Below the pieces are notes generated by a model. That model was given only the letters and a program-made list of their open reading frames with translations. It searched no databases and had not been told where the DNA came from. From Candidatus Binatia bacterium (GTDB lineage: Bacteria > Desulfobacterota > Binatia > Bin18), in assembly GCA_022826945.1 (NCBI GenBank), contig JAJDTY010000018.1, forward strand, positions 1-56,136: DNA of 56,136 bases. Reading direction: 5' to 3'. Of this stretch, positions 42,230-50,256 are shown piece by piece (within the stretch, counting starts at the first letter, position 1; each line of letters opens with the position of its first letter). The position numbers and the translations under genes are program-made.

Positions 42230-43201
42230 ATGGCGAAGGTACAAACCGTTCTTGGCGACACCACCTCGGACCAGTTGGGGTTCACGCTCGTACATGAGCA
42301 TCTGACGGCCGGCTTCCCCGGCTATGAATGGGACAATACCAGTTTTGATCGCAAGAAAGAGATCGATGGTGCGGTGGATAAGCTCAAAGAGATCAAAGGG
42401 CTGGGAGTGACCTCGTTTGTTGACCCCTGCCCGATGGAATTAGGCCGCGACCCGGAATTCGCCGCCGAATGCGCCGAACGGTCTGGGCTGAACGTCATCA
42501 TTGCCACCGGTTTGTACAACGAAGCCTTGGGCATCCCGCCGCATTTTCGGAGTCTGGGGGCGGACGATATCGCCGAGGTCTATGTGCGTGAGATCACTGA
42601 AGGGATCGGGAATACCGGGATTAAGGCCGGCATCATTAAAACCGCAACCGGTGGTATTCCAGGCATGACCGAGACGGCGACGAGTATCGGGAAACACGAA
42701 GAGACATGTTTGCGGGCTGCGGCGCGGACGCATAAGGCCACGGGGATGCCCATCCTGTGCCACAACGATGAACTGGGTCCGTTCGGGCGGGAGACCTTGG
42801 ACGTCTTTGAAGACGAAGGGGTTGATTTTAACCGGGTCATGATCGGCCATGCGTGTGGTGTGGGTGATATGCGCTACTACTTTGACGTGCTTGAGCGAGG
42901 TGCCTGGATCGGTTTTGATCGCTTTGGAGTCGAAACCATTGCTTCTGATAAAATGCGCTTAGCCTCCCTCATCGGCCTCCTGGCCGTTGGGTATGATCGG
43001 ATTATGCTGTCGCACGATGCCGTGCATTGCATGATGGGCCGCCCGAGCAAAGCGTGGGAACAGTTCATTGAGGCCTGCCCGAACTGGAACTACTCGCACA
43101 TCCTGAAAAATATCATTCCGCAATTGAGCCGAGCGGGGGTGAGCGAGGGCACCATCCATACCATGACGGTCGAAAATCCCAAAAACTATTTTGGGGGATA
43201 G
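42230..43201 (+). CDS. Phosphotriesterase-family metal hydrolase
   Basis: 323 aa TIM barrel of the PTE/PHP-like family, including phosphotriesterases and lactonases. All binuclear-metal ligands are found: H22 and H24 in LVHEHL, K137 in GIIKTATGG (the carbamylated Lys), H178 in LCHND, H207 in IGHACG and D263 in LSHDAV. In most genomes these enzymes are lactonases rather than true phosphotriesterases, which would fit the surrounding catabolic genes. The ATG at 42230 follows GAGGAGGG by 7 nt; a GTG one codon earlier is possible. It converges on the cupin gene across a very strong stem-loop. Confidence 0.9.
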   Translation: MAKVQTVLGDTTSDQLGFTLVHEHLTAGFPGYEWDNTSFDRKKEIDGAVDKLKEIKGLGVTSFVDPCPMELGRDPEFAAECAERSGLNVIIATGLYNEALGIPPHFRSLGADDIAEVYVREITEGIGNTGIKAGIIKTATGGIPGMTETATSIGKHEETCLRAAARTHKATGMPILCHNDELGPFGRETLDVFEDEGVDFNRVMIGHACGVGDMRYYFDVLERGAWIGFDRFGVETIASDKMRLASLIGLLAVGYDRIMLSHDAVHCMMGRPSKAWEQFIEACPNWNYSHILKNIIPQLSRAGVSEGTIHTMTVENPKNYFGG

Positions 43202-43217
43202 GGGCAAGGTATCGAAT

Positions 43218-43249
43218 CTGCCCCTTCCTCCCACGGGAGGAAGGGGCAG
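43218..43249. terminator. Perfect 15-bp stem-loop between convergent genes
   Basis: CTGCCCCTTCCTCCC, two bases, then GGGAGGAAGGGGCAG: a perfect 15-bp inverted repeat just past the phosphotriesterase stop and before the convergent cupin stop. Flanking GTATC (43209) and GATAC (43250) could extend it. There is no T-tract, so it may be a bidirectional terminator or an mRNA-end protector. Confidence 0.55.
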
Positions 43250-43287
43250 GATACGCCCGCTCTCCCACTCCACCGGACTCTCGATAG

Positions 43288-43683
43288 CTATTCTTTTAAC
43301 TCAATGGAAATCTGGCTGTAGCGCGTGTCGCCGACGTTGGTCAGCGTGTGGGTCACGCCTTTGACTGAGAGCATAATGACTTGCCCGGCCTCAGGGTAAT
43401 GCGTCTGACGTTCGGGTTCCGGTCCGGCGAGCGTTGCCCTGAGCTTTGAGCCCTCAAGGCAAATCACCACCTCGTCAAATTGATGGGTATGCTGCTTGGT
43501 GGACTGGCCGGGCTCAAGCACGAGTTTCCAGACAGCGATGCGCTCGTGGTCGATCAGCAGGATCGGTTTGACCGTGGTGCCAGCGGCACTCACCGGGGTG
43601 TAGACCAGAATTGCAAGGCCCGCTCCGAGGCCGCCCAGTGCGAGCACCAAGCCGACACCTAGCCCTAGGAAAAAACGTTTCAT
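43288..43683 (-). CDS. Membrane-anchored or exported cupin-domain protein
   Basis: 131 aa. The N-terminal MKRFFLGLGVGLVLALGGLG plus the following ~12 residues form a signal or anchor helix, ending near PVSAAG, so the domain is outside the cytoplasm. The cupin core has a metal motif STKQHTHQFDEVV near residue 62 (HTH plus Glu) and the second His in KGVTHTLTNVGD near 108. Cupins bind metals or small ligands; the reaction is not readable. It lies 30 bp after efp on the same strand and probably shares its transcript. A soluble cupin is at 44786-45109. Confidence 0.75.
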   Translation of the reverse strand: MKRFFLGLGVGLVLALGGLGAGLAILVYTPVSAAGTTVKPILLIDHERIAVWKLVLEPGQSTKQHTHQFDEVVICLEGSKLRATLAGPEPERQTHYPEAGQVIMLSVKGVTHTLTNVGDTRYSQISIELKE

Positions 43684-43713
43684 GCCCGGCGCTTTCTTGG
43701 GTCGCTGTCCGGC

Positions 43714-44277
43714 CTATTTGGCCCGGGAGACATATTCCCCGGTTTCGGTGTCCACCCGAACGGACTCACCAATGTCGATAAAGCCAGGAACGCGGACGAC
43801 CAGGCCGGTTTCCATGGTGGCCGGCTTCAACTCATTGGTGACGGTTGCCCCCCTCATGGCGGGGGGGGTGTCGGTCACGGTGAGATCAACCGTCTTTGGC
43901 AGGCTGATGCCGACCGGATTGTTTTCGTACAGGTCGAGGGTGATCTTCATATTGGGGACAAGATAGTGCACCGAGTTGCCAAGGAGGTCTTTCGACAAGG
44001 TAATCTGCTCGTAATCCTCGGAATTCATGAAGCAGTATTCATCGCCGGATTCGTACAGATATTCCATCTCTCGCTGTTCGAGCGTGACCCGGTCGACTTT
44101 GTCGTTCGAGCTGAATTTATGCTCTGTCTGTAAGCCGTTCCGCAGATTGCGGAGTTTGGTTTGTACAAAGCCGCGCTTATTGCCGGGAGTGACGTGTATC
44201 AAATCCATGATGCGATGGAGATCGTTTTGATAGATGATAAGCGCTCCCACGCGCAGCTGAGTCGCTGGTATGAGCAT
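43714..44277 (-). CDS. efp: Elongation factor P
   Basis: 187 aa, the full three-domain length of EF-P, which rescues ribosomes stalled at polyproline. The N-terminal KOW-like domain carries LIHVTPGNKRGFVQTKLRN near residues 26-44; OB domains follow, ending DIGESVRVDTETGEYVSRAK. The tip of the beta3-beta4 loop reads P31-G32-N33-K34, so the residue aligned with the modified Lys34 of E. coli is Asn33. No epmA, epmB, earP or ymfI-type gene is in the window. The start at 44277 has AGGAGG about 11 nt upstream. It is followed by the anchored cupin gene. Confidence 0.92.
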   Translation of the reverse strand: MLIPATQLRVGALIIYQNDLHRIMDLIHVTPGNKRGFVQTKLRNLRNGLQTEHKFSSNDKVDRVTLEQREMEYLYESGDEYCFMNSEDYEQITLSKDLLGNSVHYLVPNMKITLDLYENNPVGISLPKTVDLTVTDTPPAMRGATVTNELKPATMETGLVVRVPGFIDIGESVRVDTETGEYVSRAK

Positions 44278-44359
44278 CCGTCCTATATCCTCCTGTTTGT
44301 GGCTCTTTTCAGTGTGCTACTCTACCACTGGCCTGGCAAAGCGGGCAAGGCGAGTCGCA

Positions 44360-44776
44360 CTAATGGAGTTGATCTGCGGCCGGAGTTGACGGCGCGAAAA
44401 TCGGCGAGCCGTGGTGATGCACGATGAACCACCGGCCATCCTGCTTTTCGAACAGATTCGTCGTCAAAATCCGTGACCGGGAGGTGCCGTCCGGGCCGCC
44501 CGATTCGAGGTTTTCAATCAGGACCACCCAGCCCAGGCTCCCGGACACCTCGACATGGACGTCGGTCAAATCAAACCGCATGGATTGCGTATTGGCAAAA
44601 ATCCGCTCCCAACTCGCCATCACCGGACCCCAGCCTGCCAGGAGCGGCCAGCCCGGATGGACGCATTTGATGTGACTGGCTTGCAGCCAGACCTTTTCCA
44701 TCTCTTTGATGTCCAGCGTTTCAAAGGCGCGGTAAAAGGCCTGGTTTGCCGCGGTGACAGCGTCGCGTTCTTTCAT
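44360..44776 (-). CDS. SnoaL-like/NTF2-fold protein
   Basis: 138 aa, a single cone-shaped NTF2-like domain of the SnoaL_3 type. It opens with a helix (DAVTAANQAFYRAFETLDI), then IKCVHPGWPLLAGWGPVMASW near residue 40, a pattern seen in many uncharacterised DUF4440/SnoaL_3 proteins, and ends with FIVHHHGSPIF. Possible roles are ligand binding or a small isomerase reaction. It lies between a cupin gene (10 bp upstream) and efp (82 bp downstream) on one strand, so it may be part of that operon. It is unlike the SnoaL-like protein at 26603-26992. Confidence 0.75.
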   Translation of the reverse strand: MKERDAVTAANQAFYRAFETLDIKEMEKVWLQASHIKCVHPGWPLLAGWGPVMASWERIFANTQSMRFDLTDVHVEVSGSLGWVVLIENLESGGPDGTSRSRILTTNLFEKQDGRWFIVHHHGSPIFAPSTPAADQLH

Positions 44777-44785
44777 CTGTCTTCC

Positions 44786-45109
44786 CTATGACGGTTTAGG
44801 AGCCATGAAGACCAGGATAGTCAGTTGGTCGGCACTGGTATTGCTGACACCGTGCTCGGCCCCGGACGGAGCCATCGCAATGTCGCCAGCTCCAAGTTCC
44901 TTGGTTTCCTGTCCAATCCGGACTGTCGCCCGTCCGTCAAGCACATAATAGATTTTATCGGAGCCGGTATGCGTATGGGGTGTCTGCTTCTGTCCGGGTT
45001 CAAAGCAGTACACATCGCAGAACATACGATCGGTCGTAAACAGATTGACCTTTTTCATCTTCTCGGACGAAAAAGCAATCTGGCCGGCGACCTGCTTAAA
45101 AATATCCAT
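44786..45109 (-). CDS. Soluble cupin-domain protein
   Basis: 107 aa single cupin barrel. Metal ligands are likely in PGQKQTPHTHTGSDKIYYVL near residue 45 (His-x-His, with Asp/Lys in place of the usual Glu spacing) and in SGAEHGVSNTS near 85. There is no signal peptide, so cytosolic. It leads the minus-strand run cupin, SnoaL-like, efp, anchored cupin. Such small cupins often act as metal-dependent isomerases or dioxygenase-like proteins, or as regulators; nothing in the sequence decides. Confidence 0.75.
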   Translation of the reverse strand: MDIFKQVAGQIAFSSEKMKKVNLFTTDRMFCDVYCFEPGQKQTPHTHTGSDKIYYVLDGRATVRIGQETKELGAGDIAMAPSGAEHGVSNTSADQLTILVFMAPKPS

Positions 45110-45439
45110 GGCTATCTACCTTATTGATCCTATTGATATTGGTCCATGCCCACCATAGGGATGCATACCACCTTTCTGGTACGGCCAAAAGCCCTGAGCA
45201 GGACACGGGTACTGTCCTAATTCGGACACTTTGAGCTTTTGAGCGATTGAAAAATCAACTACTTAACTTGGTATATGAGGACACTTGGGCTCAAATTAGT
45301 ATAGTACTCGGGACACAGGGAAGAAAATTGATCACTCTCAACAGGCTCCACGCTTGTAAAAAAATTCTTGTCTCTCAAACCCTTTCTCTGGCATACTATA
45401 AGGTATAGGTTTAATGGGTTGCCCCTGGAGGTGGTTGGC
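45110..45439. other. Gene-free AT-rich region
   Basis: This 330-bp divergent gap separates the soluble cupin from the small zinc-ribbon gene. It is AT-richer than its surroundings and holds four GGACAC motifs (about 45200, 45225, 45279, 45311). A TTGTCT...TACTAT pair at 45368-45399 has a 20-nt spacer and is a weak promoter candidate for the downstream gene. No RNA gene or longer frame is convincing. Confidence 0.4.
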
Positions 45440-45640
45440 GTGGATCTTCCTCGATGTCGAAAGTGCACCAAAGGAGTGCTTGTCCCCTTGTCCGACTACG
45501 GTCCGCGAGGATCAGACCTTGAGTTCAAAGTCTGGGCGTGTACGGATCCGACCTGTTGCTTCACCATTCGGATTGATAAAGGGGTTGTTCACTACGGGGA
45601 GAACGAATCAAAACGCCACCACGAGCATCGTCGCTCATGA
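45440..45640 (+). CDS. Small zinc-ribbon-like protein (66 aa)
   Basis: 66 aa from a GTG with TGGAGG 8 nt upstream. Cys pairs CRKC (residues ~6-9) and CTDPTCC (~39-45), about 30 residues apart, suggest a zinc ribbon; the segment between is beta-rich (VLVPLSDYGPRGSDLEFKVW). The tail is basic (KRHHEHRR). No named family fits. The frame continues upstream to an ATG at 45368, but the GTG has the better ribosome site. The next gene, a CoA-transferase, has its own ribosome site 150 bp further on. Confidence 0.5.
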   Translation: MDLPRCRKCTKGVLVPLSDYGPRGSDLEFKVWACTDPTCCFTIRIDKGVVHYGENESKRHHEHRRS

Positions 45641-45799
45641 AACCCTCCTAGACCCATTCTCTCCCCTACCTTTTTTCTCTCTGATTTCTCCGGTTCCTAT
45701 CGCTCCTCGGTGAGCGGCTATACACTCAGGTCCTCGCTTGTTTTGTTCTGTCCAGCCTTGGTATGAGAAGGCTGAGCCCATGAGAAATGAGGGGAAGCT

Positions 45800-47002
45800 A
45801 TGAAACAAGCACTCGCGGGAGTCCGCGTCCTGGAATTTACCCAGGTTATGGCCGGGCCGTTTTGCGCCATGCTCCTTGGGGACTTGGGGGCCGATGTCAT
45901 TAAGGTTGAGCCGCCCGACGGCGATACCACTCGGCGCATGGGCAAACGGCAGGGGATGGAGAGTGCCGGCTATTGGGCGGTCAACCGGAACAAGCGTGGT
46001 GTCGTGCTCAATCTCAAAGACCGCCGCGCCCAGGATATTGTGCGGGCACTCGCTCGACAGACTGACGTGGTGGTGGAGAATTATCGTCCGGGGGTAATGG
46101 CCGGATTCGGCTTGGACTATGACAGTCTGAAGCAGGAGCAGCCCAGCCTCATTTATGCTTCTGTATCCGGCTTTGGCTCAACCGGCCCGTATGCGCACAA
46201 GGGCGGCTTTGATCTCGTGGCCCAGGGTATGTCGGGCATTATGTCAGTGACGGGCGAGGAAGGCAGGCCGCCAGTCAAATGCGGGATTCCCGTGACCGAC
46301 CTCGGGGCCGGTCTCTTTGCCGAACAAGCCATTCTTGCCGCCTATATTCATCGCCTCAAGACAGGTGAGGGCCAATATATTGATACGTCGTTGCTGGAAG
46401 CGGGTGTGGCCCTGTCGGTCTGGGAATCGACCCAATACTTCTCAACCGGAGGTATCCCCGAGCCTATGGGCTCGGCCCATCGGATGTCGGCCCCGTATCA
46501 GGCGATTCGCTGTGCGGACGGCTATATCAATCTGGGTGCGGCCAATACCCGGACGTGGGAGAAGTTTGCCCAGGCCATCGGACGCCCCGAACTGTTGGAT
46601 CGGTCCGAATACGCGGAAGATGGTCTCCGCGTCAAAAACCGTCATCAACTCACGCAGGAAATAGAAGCCGTGACCATCCAGCAGCCGCGCTCGCACTGGC
46701 TCGCCGTGCTCGAAGAGGTCGGCGTCCCGTGCGGGCCGATCTCAAATTACGCCGAGGTTTTTGCCGACCCGCATATTCAAGCGCGCGGCATGGTACAGGA
46801 AATGGAGCATCCGGTCGGGGGAACCGTACAAGTGTTGGGTCCGGCCGCGAAACTGTCCGAAACGCCAGCCCGGCTGGCCCGTCGTTCTCCGTTGTACGGG
46901 GAGCATACCGCCGAGGTTTTGGCTGAGATTGGCTGTACGCAGGCTGAAATTCAGGAGTTGGAAAAATCCGGAGTCATAGCGACGCGGCCTGATTCTCCTT
47001 AA
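45800..47002 (+). CDS. CaiB/BaiF family CoA-transferase 2
   Basis: 400 aa class III CoA-transferase. Segments: GVRVLEFTQVMAGPFCAMLLGDLGADVIKVE at the N-terminus, ENYRPGVMAGFGLDYDSL near residue 95, IPVTDLGAGLFAEQAILAAY near 165 with the catalytic Asp, and GIPEPMGSAHRMSAPYQAIRC near 215. Predicted cytosolic, part of acyl-CoA metabolism. GAGGGGA lies 7 nt before ATG. It is not clearly an ortholog of the 10309 copy. Its stop overlaps the stop of the convergent ZIP gene by 4 nt (TTAA). Confidence 0.9.
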   Translation: MKQALAGVRVLEFTQVMAGPFCAMLLGDLGADVIKVEPPDGDTTRRMGKRQGMESAGYWAVNRNKRGVVLNLKDRRAQDIVRALARQTDVVVENYRPGVMAGFGLDYDSLKQEQPSLIYASVSGFGSTGPYAHKGGFDLVAQGMSGIMSVTGEEGRPPVKCGIPVTDLGAGLFAEQAILAAYIHRLKTGEGQYIDTSLLEAGVALSVWESTQYFSTGGIPEPMGSAHRMSAPYQAIRCADGYINLGAANTRTWEKFAQAIGRPELLDRSEYAEDGLRVKNRHQLTQEIEAVTIQQPRSHWLAVLEEVGVPCGPISNYAEVFADPHIQARGMVQEMEHPVGGTVQVLGPAAKLSETPARLARRSPLYGEHTAEVLAEIGCTQAEIQELEKSGVIATRPDSP

Positions 47003-47739
47003 TGATGCGTCAGGAGCTGCGCCCCATAGACAAACAGTACACCGGCAAGGGTCGCCACTGGGAGCTGGCGTGAGTGACTAGCGTCATGTGCTGCGGGGAG
47101 GAGACTCCCGGCCCCCAGATAGAGGAAGACCCCGCCAAACCACGCCAGCAACAGGGCGAGCAAGGCTGTTTGAAAGGTCACGAACGACTGGGCATAGAGG
47201 CCGGCAAGTGGTGCCAGCGCGGTGAGAACGAGCATGATTCTGGTGGCCCGAACGGTCTGCTGCGTACCGAGCATGACCCCGGCAATACTCGCACCGTCCG
47301 CTATTTTATGAAGCGTAATACCCAGGGCAATCGCCCAGCCCACATGCTCGCCAGCGTGAAAGCCCTGGCCTATAGCAAACCCATCAAAAAGACTATGCAC
47401 CAGAATGCCGGTTGCGCCCCAAATGCCAGCGTGTGGAGCGTGGGCATGGTGTGCGGCTTGTTCGGCGGGTGTCTCTCGCTGATGGGTGAGATGCTCGACG
47501 AGGTAGAAACACAGAAACCCTAAAGCACAGGACAATAAGATATGGTGGTGGTGGAAGGTTGAGCCGGTGGTTGAGAGCAATTCCAGTGACTCCGGAATCA
47601 CCTCCATCAACGCCCCGGCAATTAATGCGCCCGCGCAAAAGGCAAAAACCACGCCCTGATAGACCTGGAGGCGTAAAACGAGCAGCCCGCCACAAAGGGT
47701 CAGAACAGAAGTTGCACCAGCTACCCAAAATGCTGTCAT
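46999..47739 (-). CDS. ZIP-family divalent metal transporter
   Basis: 246 aa with about eight hydrophobic segments. Metal-transport motifs are seen in TM4 (LVHSLFDGFAIGQGF, about residue 113) and TM5 (LGITLHKIADGASIAG, about 140), where His and Asp/Glu normally bind Zn or Fe. A His-rich loop (HQRETPAEQAAHHAHAPHAG, about 86-105) precedes TM4. It likely imports zinc into the cytosol, though a few ZIPs prefer other metals. It stands next to the ZnuABC/CDF/Zur set, so zinc is the expected substrate. It has its own unit: a 163-bp gap with hairpins lies upstream, and no Zur-like palindrome was found there. Confidence 0.85.
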   Translation of the reverse strand: MTAFWVAGATSVLTLCGGLLVLRLQVYQGVVFAFCAGALIAGALMEVIPESLELLSTTGSTFHHHHILLSCALGFLCFYLVEHLTHQRETPAEQAAHHAHAPHAGIWGATGILVHSLFDGFAIGQGFHAGEHVGWAIALGITLHKIADGASIAGVMLGTQQTVRATRIMLVLTALAPLAGLYAQSFVTFQTALLALLLAWFGGVFLYLGAGSLLPAAHDASHSRQLPVATLAGVLFVYGAQLLTHH

Positions 47740-47902
47740 AATCGCGTTCCGCCGTAAGCTGTGCTCGAAGCATCCTCTGACCGGGCTCGGTCAGCCTACC
47801 AATTTGGAGCACGCGGTACTATCCCCTCAGAGTTGCCAATACAAGCCAGATGTAGTGGCTGTCTTGTTGTAAAGCTGAAGCAGCCACTCATATGAAAACA
47901 TG

Positions 47903-48565
47903 TCATGAAGGATTGACGGACGCCTGGACGACTCGTGACTCGGCTTCATGCTCCTCGCCCGACAGGCCCTCCAGCCCTTCTTTCACCAGCCAGGGAATCA
48001 TTAGCAGGGCGGCGACCGGGTCAGCCCACCACCAGCTAAGCGCCGCGTTTGCCCCAAGCCCGAGTAAAAGGGTAAACGAAAGATAGGAGCAGGCCAGCGT
48101 CTCTTTGGCCTCAGCCCGCAGTGCCCGGCTGCCGACTTCCGTTGCCGCCCGTAACTTTCCGAACGAGACCAGCGGCATAATAACGAGTGAGGCTGTAGCC
48201 AGCAGCATGCCGATAGTACTCGCGCTCGGCACCTCTCGATGCCACAGCATCCAAACGGACTGAATCAGGACATACAGGGCGAGGGCCATAAAAGACAGGC
48301 CCACAAAGCGATGGACCGCCAGGTCCGCGCGGGCGACCCGGTCAGAATCCGCCCCGCGTGCCTCAAGGCGCAGCCGCCAGATGAGGACGCTGGCGGCCAC
48401 GAATTCGATGACGCTGTTGGAGCCAAATTCAATCAGGGCAATACTCGCCGCTTCAACACCGGCCCACAGCGCAATAACGGCCTCCACCACGTTATAGAGC
48501 ATAGTGGTGATAACCAGGATGATTCCTACCCGCAGCCAGTACGGGGAGTCCTGTGCCTTCTCCAT
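47903..48565 (-). CDS. CDF-like membrane protein with altered metal ligands
   Basis: 220 aa with six hydrophobic segments, resembling the transmembrane half of cation diffusion facilitators but lacking the cytosolic C-terminal metal domain. In CDF exporters TM2 and TM5 carry D-x3-D and H-x3-D. Here the TM2 site reads N50-x3-E54 (SNSVIE) and TM5 reads C159-x3-S163 (CSYLS), so ordinary zinc export is doubtful. It recalls the TMEM163-like branch. It is the last gene downstream of znuB (81 bp gap), and the context points to metal traffic. The start at 48565 has GAGGGAGGG upstream. Confidence 0.7.
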   Translation of the reverse strand: MEKAQDSPYWLRVGIILVITTMLYNVVEAVIALWAGVEAASIALIEFGSNSVIEFVAASVLIWRLRLEARGADSDRVARADLAVHRFVGLSFMALALYVLIQSVWMLWHREVPSASTIGMLLATASLVIMPLVSFGKLRAATEVGSRALRAEAKETLACSYLSFTLLLGLGANAALSWWWADPVAALLMIPWLVKEGLEGLSGEEHEAESRVVQASVNPS

Positions 48566-48646
48566 CCGTTGCCCTCCCTCTACCCCTGTCCTCATATCTT
48601 TTCATGGACGGAGAAGAAAGAAAAACTCGCCGAAAAGGACGGGCAT

Positions 48647-49498
48647 CTAACGCGGCCGTATTGCGCGAAAGAGCCAGGCCGCGGCCAACAGCAGGGCAAG
48701 ACAGGCGGCGGCCATCTGGCCGGGGGGGTAATCGTACGCATTCGCCGCAATAAAGGCGAAGACACCCATGCCGAGAGAGATCAGCGGAGCCAGGATGAAC
48801 AGGCTGCTGGCCGTCCGGCCCAGGCTCTTGGCAACCAGGGCTGGCAGCACCAGACTCGCAAAAGCAAACACGACGCCGGAAACACGGATGGAAAACCCGA
48901 CAGTCAGACCGAGCCAGGTTGAGAGCAGGCCGTTCCAGAGCCCGGTTCTCAGACCGGCCGCGCGGGCCATGACCGGGTCGAGGGTGATCAGCAGGACGGA
49001 GCGGTAATACACAACCAGGACCGAGCCGGTCAGCAGCGCCATACCGGCGAAAATCCATACATCCTCGACTCGCGCCCCGATGATCGTGCTGGACAACAGG
49101 CGGTTGACTTCCTCCATGCCGTGCGGGCTGTGGGCGAGCAGCAGAATGGAAGCGCTCACCGAGAACAAAAAGACCCAGCCGGTGATGGCCTCGTGCGTTT
49201 CCTGACCGGCCCGCCGTCCGCCGCCCGTTGTGAGAAAGGCGGCCAGCACGGCAAACAGCCCGCCCATGAGGGAGTGGACCAGATCGGAATTCCACCAGGA
49301 ATCCGGGCTGAGCAGGTTGCCGGACCAGATGCCTAGGGCGATACCCAACAACGACGCCTGCGAGACCGCTGCGCCGATGAATATCTGATCGCGGGCAACC
49401 ACCAGCACCCCGATCAGTGACAGCAGAATACCAATCAACCAGCCGGATAGATAAGCGTTCTGGAAGAGCGGCCACGAACTCACGAAGCTGTCGATCAT
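48647..49498 (-). CDS. znuB: Zinc/manganese ABC transporter permease (ZnuB-like)
   Basis: 283 aa with about eight hydrophobic segments. The family pattern is visible in FIGAAVSQASLLGIALG near residue 40, ARAAGLRTGLWNGLLSTWLG near 180 and VVFAFASLVLPALVAKSLGR near 210. This is the membrane channel of a cluster 9 metal importer that passes zinc delivered by ZnuA. Its ATG overlaps the stop of znuC (TAATG), so translation is coupled. The order on this strand is znuA, merC-like, znuC, znuB. No second permease gene is present, so a homodimer is expected. Confidence 0.88.
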   Translation of the reverse strand: MIDSFVSSWPLFQNAYLSGWLIGILLSLIGVLVVARDQIFIGAAVSQASLLGIALGIWSGNLLSPDSWWNSDLVHSLMGGLFAVLAAFLTTGGGRRAGQETHEAITGWVFLFSVSASILLLAHSPHGMEEVNRLLSSTIIGARVEDVWIFAGMALLTGSVLVVYYRSVLLITLDPVMARAAGLRTGLWNGLLSTWLGLTVGFSIRVSGVVFAFASLVLPALVAKSLGRTASSLFILAPLISLGMGVFAFIAANAYDYPPGQMAAACLALLLAAAWLFRAIRPR

Positions 49499-50247
49499 TA
49501 CGGAGCCTGGGAATGCAGGTCGGACGAATCCTCTGGTGAGACGTGCAGATGAATACGCTGGCCGCGACCATAGACGCGGTCCAGGTTGGGCTCGTTCAGC
49601 ACCTGGGCTTTGGGGCCGGCAATAAGGGTTCCCTGCGCAACCAGGCCGATATGGGTGGCGTAGCGTTCGGCTAGGCCAAGATTATGGGTAACGAACAGGC
49701 AGGTGTTGTTCTCCTGCTTGTGAATATCGGTCAAGGTTTGCAGAAAGTCGTTTTCCGCGGCCAAGTCAAGATTGTTCGTCGGCTCGTCCAGAATCAACAG
49801 GGCCGGGCGTCTCACCAGCGCTCGGGCAACCAGTGCACGCTGGCGCTGGCCGCCCGACAGCGTCCAGTAGTTCTTATGCCTCAGTTGGGCCAGATCAAGC
49901 GTGCTCAGCGCCCGGTCCAGATACTCCTGTTGTGCGGCCCGGTTCAGGCCGGTACCGACCAGACCCAGGCCGACGAACTCACGAATCGTAATCGGCAGCG
50001 TGGGATTGATATCGCAGCGCTGCGGCACGAACCCGACCCCGTTAGCTACCTGACGGTGGAGGCGACCCGTCTGCGGCTTGAGCAGTCCGAGCAAGGCCTG
50101 AAGCAGGGTGGTCTTGCCGCTGCCGTTCCGGCCTAGCACGAACCACAATTCGCCGGCCCGGATCGTCAGATTAACGCGTCCGAGCACGACAAAGTTGCCA
50201 TACCCGACCGACAGATTGGTCGTTTGCAGCACAACATCGCTGTCCAT
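49498..50247 (-). CDS. znuC: Zinc ABC transporter ATP-binding protein (ZnuC-like)
   Basis: 249 aa ABC ATPase. Walker A GRNGSGKTT near residue 39, Q-loop region FVPQRCD near 75, signature LSGGQRQRALVARAL near 135 and Walker B ALLILDEPTNNLDLA near 155, with the switch His in FVTHNLGLAERYA near 190. Order and length match the ATPase of ZnuABC-type importers. It overlaps znuB by one nucleotide group (TAATG) and follows the MerC-like gene by 9 bp, so all are co-transcribed. Confidence 0.9.
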   Translation of the reverse strand: MDSDVVLQTTNLSVGYGNFVVLGRVNLTIRAGELWFVLGRNGSGKTTLLQALLGLLKPQTGRLHRQVANGVGFVPQRCDINPTLPITIREFVGLGLVGTGLNRAAQQEYLDRALSTLDLAQLRHKNYWTLSGGQRQRALVARALVRRPALLILDEPTNNLDLAAENDFLQTLTDIHKQENNTCLFVTHNLGLAERYATHIGLVAQGTLIAGPKAQVLNEPNLDRVYGRGQRIHLHVSPEDSSDLHSQAP

Positions 50248-50256
50248 GGGGCCGTC

